Shown here: positions 37,201-45,000 of the stretch, in pieces
Layout of the letters: the number at the start of each line of letters is the position of its first letter
Numbering within the stretch: the stretch's first letter is position 1
Assembly (NCBI RefSeq): GCF_963678635.1
Contig: NC_087066.1
Span: forward strand, 17,049,275-17,113,274
Direction: 5' to 3'
DNA: 64,000 nt
Origin: Symsagittifera roscoffensis
Taxonomy: Eukaryota > Xenacoelomorpha > Acoela > Convolutidae
Translations under genes and position numbers: made by a program
Notes under the pieces: model-generated
What the model was told of the DNA's origin: nothing
The model's input: the letters and a program-made list of their open reading frames with translations, nothing else
The model's database searches: none

Positions 37201-38468
37201 GCTATCAAGATCAAGACCGCGTACACGAATTGTAGGGCGGGTGGCATGCTTGCGTATCCTGGGGATGTGGTAAACACCACCTTTGTCTTGGACCCAAATC
37301 TTGAGGCTACATTCTCTTGTACCTCATTCATCGCCGCAAATAACGCCTGAATGGCCTCCCAGATCTTCCTTGATGTTGGAACCTCCTTGCCTTTCAGTTG
37401 CTCAAGAAGTCCCATCGCATGCAGGTGGTCATTCATTCCTGCAAACAATAGCAGCTCCGGTTCACAGGGCATCTCCGACTTTATTGCCACCACTAGGGTC
37501 AACATCTGGTTCAATTCGGCTCCTGGCAAGGAGTATACCAGAGTCTCCGGCCAGAACAACTTGGGAGACGTTCCTTCGAAGTCCGATCCCGCCACAATGA
37601 CTACTCTTGCAGCAGCTGGATCTGCTCTATCGTAAACTGCCAGAGTTTTGGCCAGTTGGGTGCCACCACAGGGCTTCCCGTACCTGGGATCTTCTGCCAA
37701 CTTCGGACCTTCGTAAGCGGCATCAGGCAATTCCATTCCTCCCGGATTGAGTAGCTTGTCTACCACCTTCAACTGTGCCGGGGTTGCCAACCTGATTCTG
37801 GCGATGCTGGTTCGGTGCTTGGGAGGTTCTGCTATAAGTCCCGGACTCCCCAGCAGCTTGAGAGGTCTGTAATTAATGGGTCCCATGATCGTTTTTGTGG
37901 GAATTCCCGTCAGGTCTGTGGTCTCCATCAACTTCGCTCTCGAAAAATGCGCCTCGTGTGCTTTCAACCAGTCTACGCAATGATGTCTATTCAAGTCCTC
38001 ATGCGACACTCGTTCGATCCCCAGGGTTTCCGCCAACTCTCGTCTGCATTCCAAGGTCTCCAGATCCAGTTCCTTCACCTTCTCAGGATATCTCAAGCGG
38101 GTAGTCTCCCTAGACTTCTTTTCTCTCCTGTCATCTGCCACCACCACGGAGGACATCGCCGAGGCCGGAGGTGTTGATGACTCTACCTCCTCCGACTCCA
38201 TTGGTGTGGCACTCTGCAATCGGGTCTGATTGCTCCTCGAGCTATCTCTAGTATCAACTCTCGCTCCCAATCGACCAGCCAAGGCCCTCGAGGCAAGGAA
38301 TGGTGGGTTGGGAGGTGGCCCTAAAGTGAATTGGGCTGTCTCCAGCAGGTCCGCTTCTAGCGTGTTTATGTGTTCCTGGAAGACGTCGTTCAGCCACTCA
38401 GCTCCCCTTGGCCTATCGAAATGGATTCCATCTTTCGAGGTGTCTTCAGGGAATCCCTTGTTCTCCAT
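31230..38468 (-). CDS. Giant orphan protein of the LTR element with SGNH-hydrolase-like N-terminal domain (~2412 aa)
   Basis: The uninterrupted frame starts upstream (a TAG at 38571-38573 bounds it), but its first ATG is at 38468, used here for numbering. Residues ~287-514 look like an SGNH/GDSL-hydrolase fold: VVIVAGSDFEG, SLPGAEL (313), LLLFAGMNDHL (the block-III GxND, Asn346), and a C-terminal DDHTAIN (His500). The block-I serine is displaced (AGSD rather than GDS), so activity is doubtful. Other visible parts are a hydrophobic stretch (~645-685), the IYGPAV block (810), a long charged low-complexity linker (~1120-1500) with a basic TRKRKR run, and a C-x4-C-x6-C-x4-C cluster (Cys1885-1902). 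Its position after pol is that of env, but I see no signal peptide or clear membrane anchor. Function is unknown. Decayed relatives lie at 0-6.7 kb. Confidence 0.85.
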   Translation of the reverse strand: MENKGFPEDTSKDGIHFDRPRGAEWLNDVFQEHINTLEADLLETAQFTLGPPPNPPFLASRALAGRLGARVDTRDSSRSNQTRLQSATPMESEEVESSTPPASAMSSVVVADDRREKKSRETTRLRYPEKVKELDLETLECRRELAETLGIERVSHEDLNRHHCVDWLKAHEAHFSRAKLMETTDLTGIPTKTIMGPINYRPLKLLGSPGLIAEPPKHRTSIARIRLATPAQLKVVDKLLNPGGMELPDAAYEGPKLAEDPRYGKPCGGTQLAKTLAVYDRADPAAARVVIVAGSDFEGTSPKLFWPETLVYSLPGAELNQMLTLVVAIKSEMPCEPELLLFAGMNDHLHAMGLLEQLKGKEVPTSRKIWEAIQALFAAMNEVQENVASRFGSKTKVVFTTSPGYASMPPALQFVYAVLILIAEGSEWRILMAAPNRELEPVNLRLYKSELPAAWADISHALRGFYGLADVLIVLDEVLLLEISNFARQLKFSPVIGDDHTAINQLTASLWFRFMEVKVANSTSKSRGPSNERRNVVETEKQLESMKYRLTQENGWWPFLTPRLENVTNKTREEAPLLVKQIWSFLEKQLELAEVRDMTVARFVSAANEVTIAGFWREHAKGELRTRRDYEILKFLSPCWEKEFLAGVFGTTATIFGAFVQEILGMPISLLLALYLVYPRYLFNMGPAYMFSRGVETLRVDGYLALVLLTHGELVSFHRLMEYGEPLSMGRVHTSIETSSYKCAAGLKTLLVQYLMMQNRYMTGEDENPTSREEWEKANRGMPLLTDLCLAMRSDPMGIIRGLEEVVTCIYGPAVTYAFPDPLVITYRHSVTHLSLISVLDGTALNWCQQEVLRARMSNTVLFGKVKDAELIVCNFRGQMQCRMGGKREGPIEMYPKFWNLNPLTADGREILRIPAWKECFALVKRELETIMEKEILPATMPEFPIVRRMTLGMNSPLVVPSTMARMTAEEMQKDFTDGWDPLFIGYTAAVYFHTSEMKVNSWTTQAKKSRGSQPPGYEVRKVLRTLEKEGLENMLPIWDDGRMIVMEGHVALVDDMKFATRKYKAPYGLEQVEIRQEGTELDAAGQLHVALTEYKKLDPATPSPLSVDTPGDKRSGPVEDRFKKILERRRHESEEESMDETLSEAGEDMEVGNTPEPGPSGEELTTQELLKDLSEENWADTATPPLIPSPRKNLELPLAGETFNMGMLLLSSEEREKNTFEGNRDIFLGSLEDDAWQEFLEEFNREVGSETTLDKFKKELWDAVVRFGEPLLIGTGLDEKARKELLNKLVELRNARSKTRKEKCEDSSTLKQKTVDKMVDDIKRDKVGTSNMIKSTNILKARAGGRQELEGVDGEVESMMIATTPSSRDVKTRKRKREVEGWGSPSVDAVSEGNLRETAPIVLARCKTAAYKNSSELRKPLEVEKEIEVSTSSTSEEDFKPQKVNVKRGSTNGQVGEVEIGKEWISKAHQDMGKQVTSDPLERNKTRNTSRTWWVALETLKEMEDCLKKLDSGIARRRRNWATQQKAEVNKIEMASHLKRSWQSLLKDHFEEAMRTSSSAPPLMANPFVRTAGQLMFTWSLVGIELETLTSYDRLKLGSKKLEVYQALMQHVARDNSGLSLARRKDATCFLRWTMSMMSDSTILACHQRASGSKTMERRVSTIILNVYQSTGIEKEDGSRLSLENHRKLDEVRRFSNKKFEEEHDVHRNLASSEQYSRLSEKGEYQYVSGVMGIAYNPFLDSEAGGAHRNHEVAELLKFWTERIMEIDAVEKEGPSLGLILEKTPEVISIPRSNKRVEVNMGGGDGLLTTNLGVIWKLLRPSWCPHPHASLIEETTERVRLAPTEDEDLAKLSVLHKLITPQMQEPSERTSDPGSAKKLEPGSCLDSTCGNGEHICDGRSCVRILSFQKEDLVTWFEDITEREKSEVQIIAECYARTTVNIATALGFFSRMCGLQALERLESEHHLVTALSVESWPGVLQVTQKHIRSWKVGLEAEMGFPLSEAYGLPLNAKSLIGSMMANLCGSHYPLHMAMVEVSSQRILVDKAFSVPKCVRLARMSHHSHKLLRKIKGTVPKELRDDLSEIWGEDLLKLERENTSDHERQNVIGKPVGSTPNLEDNDTMHEKMMELEPLLEASGERNLRSIEISHGECPCHCLAQTVWYPDHKNLCLVWDVEEIRSIGLPDHRQKVTLLVVSTMLALRWIEENTTKYREATTPTAESIYAIDYSRRLELFETACKVFAIPTEVRHVWSRLRYFPWFRATLTSWLYRATKDHMRKHQKEYRQFQAEIGPEAFKRPLLTHRNAITTGWKRVGKMSRDNTKARESILEEDLAKNVSLSLHNSFCLNREARVKALPNQAKRLQEQREWMRSYEQLKAWEEIVISSDDEEELLRQFAASSTSGCSTSKAKSTR

Positions 38469-39771
38469 GCGTTCTGCAACGTCCAACAGCCTGAGAGGAA
38501 GCACACTGTTTCGGTGTATTTCTCGGATCGCCTTGTTCAGGCTCCGCACCCTCTGGCACACGAGGTGGCGCTAGATACTGCACCCAGGCTGCGTCGTGGA
38601 AGCAGTCCCTCCTGGCTTGCTGTTCCGCATTCCAGTCCAGCCGACTATGCTTGTGGTAGTTCCCCTCTGTGTTCTTCTTGTAGCTCGCGATCACGACGTT
38701 TCTGACCGGCTGTTCCCTCCAAGTTGGGGGAAGCTCTGGCCTTGTCGATCTTTCACGACTCTGCTGCTGCAATTTCTCGCCCAGCTCCTTCAGGCGCGAT
38801 GAGGCGCCACTCACCTGACTGCCGCTCGAGGTCGAGGTTGGTGTATATCCTGGTAACACCACATCCATCAGAGGACGTACAGGTTGGGTCTCTAGATTGC
38901 GCAAGGAGGGCGTCGCGTCATTCGGTATCCAGACCTCCAACCCTTCACTCATGTGTTCCCTGGCCTCGCGGTCAAGGTTGAACCGTCCTCTAGCCCTGGG
39001 AGCTTCATCCACCTCCATGCGCGACTCTGGCCTTGAGCTTGTCACCACTCGTTCGTTTGACCTGGCTCCCTTTTGTGCGTCAAGCTCGCGTTGTCGTTGT
39101 TCTATCCTTCCCAACTCCGACTTTAGTTGATCGCGATTCGCGGCGTTCTCCCGCACCTTTAGCTCCTGCTGATGTTCCGCCCTTAGCATCTCAAGTAACT
39201 TCAACGTCTGATCTCGCTCGTCGACTGCCTGGTCTCTCTCCAGCTGAAGCTTCTCCCTATCCAACTTCGCCTGATCCCGATCGAGATTCGCCTTATTCCT
39301 TTCCTTCAGCGCCTTCTCAAGCTCTCTCTTTAGGACTCCCAGCTCCGGATATGCCTCGGTCGTCTGTTGCGCTCGCGACATCGATGGCACCTTACTCGAG
39401 CTCTGGCCCGTGGATCTTGCTGTTGGCCTCGTCGGTAGCGGGAACTCTCCTGCGCCGTGTTCGGTGTTGTTACTCAGGCCAGGATTTCTTGCCAAGTCAA
39501 AGCCCCTTACTCCTCCATCCGCATTCCAAGATAACCATCTGGTCTGTTCTCGATTTGATATGCCCTCGGTGGTGTAGCCGACCATCAAGACAGCCTCCGT
39601 CGCAGACTCCCTGCACTCACCCTGGTCCTCCAACTGGAGGATCGCATTCAGCATCACCGCCATTCTCTCGTCTATCTGGGTGTAGTCCAGGTCCCTCAAG
39701 CGTCTGTACAGCTCGTCAAGAGTGGGCTTCTTCAGAGCCGCGGGCACGGAGTTCCAGAATCGGTCTGCCAT
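38446..39771 (-). CDS. Coiled-coil protein of the LTR element (441 aa), unknown function
   Basis: The first ATG is at 39771 (MADRFWNSVPAAL); the frame is open slightly further up without ATG. Residues ~1-85 look compact and globular, then a Ser/Pro-rich linker. About residues 140-250 form a strongly charged heptad-like region (KRELEKALKERNK, QLERDQAVDERD, RIEQRQRELDAQ) typical of a coiled coil. The C-terminus overlaps the giant ORF, which is in the +1 frame. The two could be separate products or one protein joined by +1 frameshifting. It is preceded by ~520 bases of non-coding sequence. A second Gag-like or structural role is possible but not shown. Confidence 0.8.
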   Translation of the reverse strand: MADRFWNSVPAALKKPTLDELYRRLRDLDYTQIDERMAVMLNAILQLEDQGECRESATEAVLMVGYTTEGISNREQTRWLSWNADGGVRGFDLARNPGLSNNTEHGAGEFPLPTRPTARSTGQSSSKVPSMSRAQQTTEAYPELGVLKRELEKALKERNKANLDRDQAKLDREKLQLERDQAVDERDQTLKLLEMLRAEHQQELKVRENAANRDQLKSELGRIEQRQRELDAQKGARSNERVVTSSRPESRMEVDEAPRARGRFNLDREAREHMSEGLEVWIPNDATPSLRNLETQPVRPLMDVVLPGYTPTSTSSGSQVSGASSRLKELGEKLQQQSRERSTRPELPPTWREQPVRNVVIASYKKNTEGNYHKHSRLDWNAEQQARRDCFHDAAWVQYLAPPRVPEGAEPEQGDPRNTPKQCASSQAVGRCRTHGEQGIP

Positions 39772-40293
39772 TTTTGCAACTTCGGAATGTATATAGGTAG
39801 ATGTTAACCAGCTCAAGAATTACCTTACCAACTCAAGAATTACCTTACCAACTCAAGTATTACCCAATTCAAGAATTCTCTAGAAATGTTCTCTTGCAAC
39901 TACTTGCTGTAGATTCGGATTATCGCGTGTTCAATCAAGATTCTCTCTTTTTGTTTCTCGCTTGAGTGTAGTTGGATTTTCAACTTTGTTTTTCAAACTC
40001 GATCTGAAAACAGAAAGCTTATTAAAACTTAGCATGTCACGTTCCTAACCTAGAGACCCCCCTTTTACCCATATGATTAAAATCCTATCATTCACATATC
40101 ACTTAAAACAATTCGATTGGATTTCCCTTAAGAACATGCAGATTCATTTTATGTTTTAGCACCATCAATTCTTTCTTTTAAAATTCAATTGTCATGCCAA
40201 TCACATCTTAAGATCCCTTTACCTGCGCCGCACCCCAGTACCTAACTCAAGACTCCTCCCTCACACCCGACTCGATACCTCCATGTACCCGAC
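39772..40293 (-). other. Non-coding spacer inside the LTR element
   Basis: This AT-rich spacer lies between the macro-domain frame and the coiled-coil frame. It has a short direct repeat of CTCAAGAATTACCTTACCAA near 39812-39860. It is a plausible site for an internal promoter, splice acceptor or reinitiation signal for the downstream ORFs, but I recognise no specific signal. Confidence 0.5.
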
Positions 40294-42069
40294 TCAGGCG
40301 ATGCTCAAGTAGTACTTCTTGTGAAGATGCACCATTATCTCGGTTTCTGCAAAGACCACATGTAGGATAGCATACAATTCCCTCGAGCTCAGTTTGCCCC
40401 TGTTTGGGTCGTACACCGGCATCGAGACCTCCACTATTCCTCTTTCAATCATGAAGTCACGTAGTCTTGTCAGTGCCAATATCACGTGTTCGGGATCAAT
40501 TGTGTTTCTGTCGTTGACTCTCGTTACTAGGAAGCAGAGGTATTTGCCCGGGACTTGTGCCACTGACGGTGGAAGCGCTGCTATGCCTCCCAGTCCTGGC
40601 CTCTGTCTGAACAGAAACTCTACGTTCTGGTACTCTCTTTTGAAGTCAGCCTCCAATCTTGATTTGAAACTCATGTCCGCCGTGATGCAGATCGCGCTGG
40701 TCCTGTTTGACAGGATGAAGTCGCTATCCGTTATCATGATGTTCTCTGAGTATTCATTGGGTATTTCGAATTTCGTTTTGAAATTCCTTCCTATGGTAGG
40801 CTCTGGTTCTTCTTCCTCCAGTTCCAATCCGCTTGTTTCCCTCACTTCCTTGAGCTTCTTTATCATCAAATTTTCGGTGTGGGTAAGTCCTACCCCCACT
40901 CCCCGGACAAAAATATTTATCGACGTCCCCGTCGATGTAGTCGGGTCTGAATTGTCCTTGGGGATGTCCAGTGGCCTGTCTGTTGCTGTCCATCCGAAAA
41001 GAGGGTCCTCTGTCTTCATGTAATTTGCTGCTGATACATCGATTTGCTGAATGCTTTGTCCTTCGCGGCTCTCGTCTTTGACATCACGCATCCACTCTAG
41101 AATCCTCAAGTTCGAGTTCTCCCTCCTTTCTATTTCACTCTGCTCGAGATCCGTCTCCAATTCTGGCGTCGAGTAATCATCCTGCGGATAATGTCCACCA
41201 TCGTCAATCACTTGCCATTCCTCTTCGGCCTCCAGTTCGCCTGCGCTTAGTATTTCATCGCCCAACTTGTGTGGCTGTATCTTATCGATCAAGAAGTCAT
41301 CCCCGTACCTATTGTACCTCATACCTGTTCGTTTACGATTGCCCGTCCTGGTTTCCGGTGGTGTTGGTCGATCCGGTTCCATCCACTTCGGTACCTCGTT
41401 TTGCTCGGGATCGTTCCAGTCTTCTTCTACAAATGAACCTGCATCCGACTCCACTTCTATCTTTTCGTTGTCGTCCAAACTCAAGTTCTCATTACCATCA
41501 TTTTTCTCTCTAGTGCCTTTCTCATTCACTTCGCACGCTGGTTCTACCACCAGGTACTCAAGACCTTCCATGTCTTTTGGCAGGCACCAGTCCTCCGGAG
41601 ACGGAATGTGAGGCTTCAGATTTTCGTAATGTGCTGCTCGCCCTGTACTCAAGCGATAGAACCTTCCTTGTTGATGTACTTCCGTAATCATGAACGGTCC
41701 TCTCCATTTCTTGAGTAGTTTCTTTGTTCCCTTGGGCGGTATGACATTTTGGAAAACCCACACGTATTGGCCCACTTCGTATGGCTTTGCTCTTAGTATC
41801 TTTTCGTCATATTTCTTGCGTTGCCTCATTTGCGCTTGCGCCGTGTTTCTCCGACATAGCTCGTTTAGCTCTTGTTGTCTTTTGATCGCTTCCTTCACGT
41901 ATGCTTGAGGTGACGTCCTCTTCCCCTCGTACTCCGGGTAGAAGAATGTTAGAGGCATTGCCCTTTCCCTGCCTGTCAACATCATGAAAGGACTGATACC
42001 CGTCGTTGAGTGCTGAGTACTATTATAGGCTCCTACTACTTGTGGCAGGTATTTGTCCCAGTCCGTCAT
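40294..42069 (-). CDS. Integrase C-terminal region plus degenerate OARD1-like macro domain (591 aa)
   Basis: The frame is the same as the upstream Gag-Pol, from which it is separated by one TAA and four codons, so it is the continuation of the polyprotein. Residues 1-165 are the integrase tail: YNSTQHSTTGISPFMMLTG, then the GPY/F-like KKWRGPFMITEV and YRLSTGRAAHYENLKPH. Residues ~166-440 are acidic and low in complexity. Residues ~443-587 resemble the macro domain of the OARD1/Poa1p class: ITDSDFILSNRTSAICITAD, FKREYQNVEFLFRQ, GGIAAL, YLCFLVTR, LTRLRDFMIERGIVEVSMP, and a final VFAETEIMVHL. The glycine-rich ADP-ribose loops of active enzymes are replaced (FKSRLEAD and SMPVYDPNRGKL), so it is probably not a hydrolase; it may bind ligand or be structural. 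The macro call is my alignment by eye. Confidence 0.82.
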   Translation of the reverse strand: MTDWDKYLPQVVGAYNSTQHSTTGISPFMMLTGRERAMPLTFFYPEYEGKRTSPQAYVKEAIKRQQELNELCRRNTAQAQMRQRKKYDEKILRAKPYEVGQYVWVFQNVIPPKGTKKLLKKWRGPFMITEVHQQGRFYRLSTGRAAHYENLKPHIPSPEDWCLPKDMEGLEYLVVEPACEVNEKGTREKNDGNENLSLDDNEKIEVESDAGSFVEEDWNDPEQNEVPKWMEPDRPTPPETRTGNRKRTGMRYNRYGDDFLIDKIQPHKLGDEILSAGELEAEEEWQVIDDGGHYPQDDYSTPELETDLEQSEIERRENSNLRILEWMRDVKDESREGQSIQQIDVSAANYMKTEDPLFGWTATDRPLDIPKDNSDPTTSTGTSINIFVRGVGVGLTHTENLMIKKLKEVRETSGLELEEEEPEPTIGRNFKTKFEIPNEYSENIMITDSDFILSNRTSAICITADMSFKSRLEADFKREYQNVEFLFRQRPGLGGIAALPPSVAQVPGKYLCFLVTRVNDRNTIDPEHVILALTRLRDFMIERGIVEVSMPVYDPNRGKLSSRELYAILHVVFAETEIMVHLHKKYYLSIA

Positions 42070-42081
42070 GTATCTCGAGCA

Positions 42082-45000
42082 TTACACCCTGAGCATGTTG
42101 ACCAGTGTCCTGTTCTGTCTCTCTACCAATCCATTGGTCTGTGGATGATAGGTCGTCGAGTGCGCTTGAGCAATGTGTGATCTCTTCATCAATTCTTTTG
42201 TCAAGTCCCCCACAAAAGCCTTGCCGTTGTCTGACTGGAAAGTCATTGGACAACCATATCGCGATATCCAATGCGTTATCAGGTGATCACATGTCTCCTC
42301 TGCTGAGGCTGTCTGGCACGGAACCGCTTCCGCCAACTTGGTGAAGTGATCTATTATAACTAGTATTTGGTTATAACCCGACTCTGTCATGCAGATTTTC
42401 TGATGGTCTATCTGCACCACTTCATTGAATTCCGAACTCTCGACAGACTTGAGGGGAAACTTCATCTTCCTTGGGTCTTTTACTTGAAGGCATGCTAGGC
42501 AGGCATTCACCCACCTCTCGCAAGCTTTTCTCATTCCCGGCCAGTCAAACCTGTGAAGTATCCTTTGTTGTACTTTATCTATCCCCTGATGGCCCATCTG
42601 GTCGTGTGATCTGAAAAGCACTTCCGTTTGGTACAGTTGTGGTAGTATGATGAGGTTGTGTTTGTGTAATATTTCTTCCTCATCTCTTCTCTTGCACGCT
42701 ACCACCCCTTCAGCTGTGTGATAAAGTAAATCTCTCTTTTCTTTGTAGAACTGGCTCAAGATCTTGTAGCTGTCTTCCTCAAGTTCCCCCTTCTCCTTGA
42801 CTCCAGAATGGATCCATTTGGAGAGGTTACTTGTCATTTTGTCATTCTTCTGGGCCCTTATTAGGTCAGACAGTCTATATCTCGCCTTAACGTGCTCCTT
42901 TAGCGCCATGATCTGTCCATTCATCTCACCAGGGTTGTGGATGTCATCGCTCAGTTTCACACATATTATCCTTTTCACGATTTTCATGTCGTCCTCTGGT
43001 ACCAGATTCGTTCTCACGTTTGAGTTGCACGATAGTTCCCTAAGTGGCTTTCTTGAAACTGCTATTTTCTCGAGCTCTTCTCCACCTCGTACCTCTTGTA
43101 TTTCCAGATTGTACGTCCCTGAAGATGGATCTGTCTGTAGTTCCCTGTCGTGCTGTCTCATCTTCTCTTCCGCCAGTATCATGCATAGACTGTCTTGATC
43201 TTCACTGCTCTCATCCGAGTCTTCATCCCATTCTTTACGCTCCCCGGACAATTTTCCTTCTCCGGTTTCGTCTCCTTCCATGAATCTGGACCACTCCCCG
43301 GACTCTTGATCTAGTCCCAGGTGTTCAATTTCTCCTCTGAATGTCACTTTCTTATCCCTGACTTTTGTTTGCTCCAGAATTTTCTCGGGGATTTTCTCAA
43401 CTAGTGATCGCACAACTTCCTTGCTATCAGTGGTGCTTTCTTTTGAGATGTCAGTATTGTTCACTGTTTTTTCTCTCCGAAGTATGGTTAGTTCCGGTGC
43501 CTCCTGACCTTTCCCTTGGATCACGGGCTTATCATCTGATAGTTTCTCAAGCAACCTCATTAAGTCTTCATCTATTCGGACCGTTCCCTCCTCTACCTGG
43601 GTGAGATCATAACCTTTTGCCTTGAGTGTCTCCCTCACGATTTTGGACTTGAGCATTATTCCTATCGGAATCCCACTGCTTTTCTTCAAGATGGTCTTTT
43701 CAAGAGTTTCTTTCGGCAATTCGGGATGATCTTCAATCGGTTTGCCTGATTTGTCCAGCCATCTCGTGAGTGGAAGACTGTCGTACGTTTCTTTGTCCAT
43801 GAAGGAGAAGCCATCTTTGATCTCAGGTCTGTCCGCCTCTCTTTGTTCTTGCCTCTCGTAGAACTCCGTCTTCTTACTCAAGCTGTCAGCATTTTGATGT
43901 TTATCTCGTGTTCTGTGCTCAATTATCATGTTGTATCCATCCAAGCGAACTATCCACCTCCCAATATAGCTCTGGTCCATTGAGTACGTTTTCAGCCAGC
44001 TTAGTGCTCGGTTGTCGACTCGCAGCTTGAAGGGCTCACTGCCTAGGTATGCTCTGTATTTTTCGACAAAGGTGACCACCGCGAACATCTCTGCTTTCGG
44101 TGCTCCGTACTTCATTTCTGTGTCACTCAGGACCTTGCTCCCGTATGCTATTGGTCTCAAGACTGTCTTCCCATTCCATTCTTGTTCTTGATGGAGAATC
44201 CCAGAAATAGCGACTACTGACGCGTCCGTGTCTAGCACGTACATCCCCTTCTCTGTCGGCATACCCAGTACTGGTGCCTCACATAGCTCTTTCTTTATTC
44301 TCTGGAATGACTCTTCTGCCGCGTTGTTCCACGTGAACTTCTTGCCCTTATGTCTCATTAGTTGTTGCATCGGGTATACCTTGTCCGCATAGCCCTTGAT
44401 GAATTCTCTATAATAGTTGGCGAAACCCAGGAAGCTCATCAGCTGGTGCTCCGTCTTCGGTGATTTCCAGGTTAGGACTGCTTCCACGGCGTCTGGATCA
44501 GGTCTGATGCCGTGCTTATCTAACATCCTTCCCAAGTATTTAATCGAGTCCTTGAGTATCTCGCACTTTGATGGTTTACACTTCAGCCCCGATCTTTTCA
44601 TGCACGCGAACACCTCGTCAAGCCTCTCGATGTGGTCTTCTAGTGTCGGCGTTGCTATTACCACGTCGTCCACGTAGCACATTACCAGGTTGCCGTACTT
44701 CTTCGTCACGCCTATCAACGCGTGTGCCATCAGCCGCTGAAACGTGGCTGTTGCATTGCAGAGTCCAAACGGCATCCGTTTCCATTGAAACAGACCCAAC
44801 TCGCAGGCGAACCCTGTCTTGTCCCTGTCTTGCTTCCTTAATGGTACCTGCCAAAAGGCCGAGCCTAAATCAAGAGTCGTAAAAAATTTCGCATCACCTA
44901 ACTTCGAGAGGCTCTCATCAATTCTAGGTATGGGATAGGCATCCTTCACCGTGACGGAGTTCAGGTATCGAAAGTCACAACAAAACCTTAACTGGTCGCC

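Noticed and set aside
31230-38468. Giant ORF as a retroviral-type envelope
   Set aside because: The position fits, but I see no N-terminal signal peptide, no furin-like site with a fusion peptide, and no C-terminal membrane anchor.
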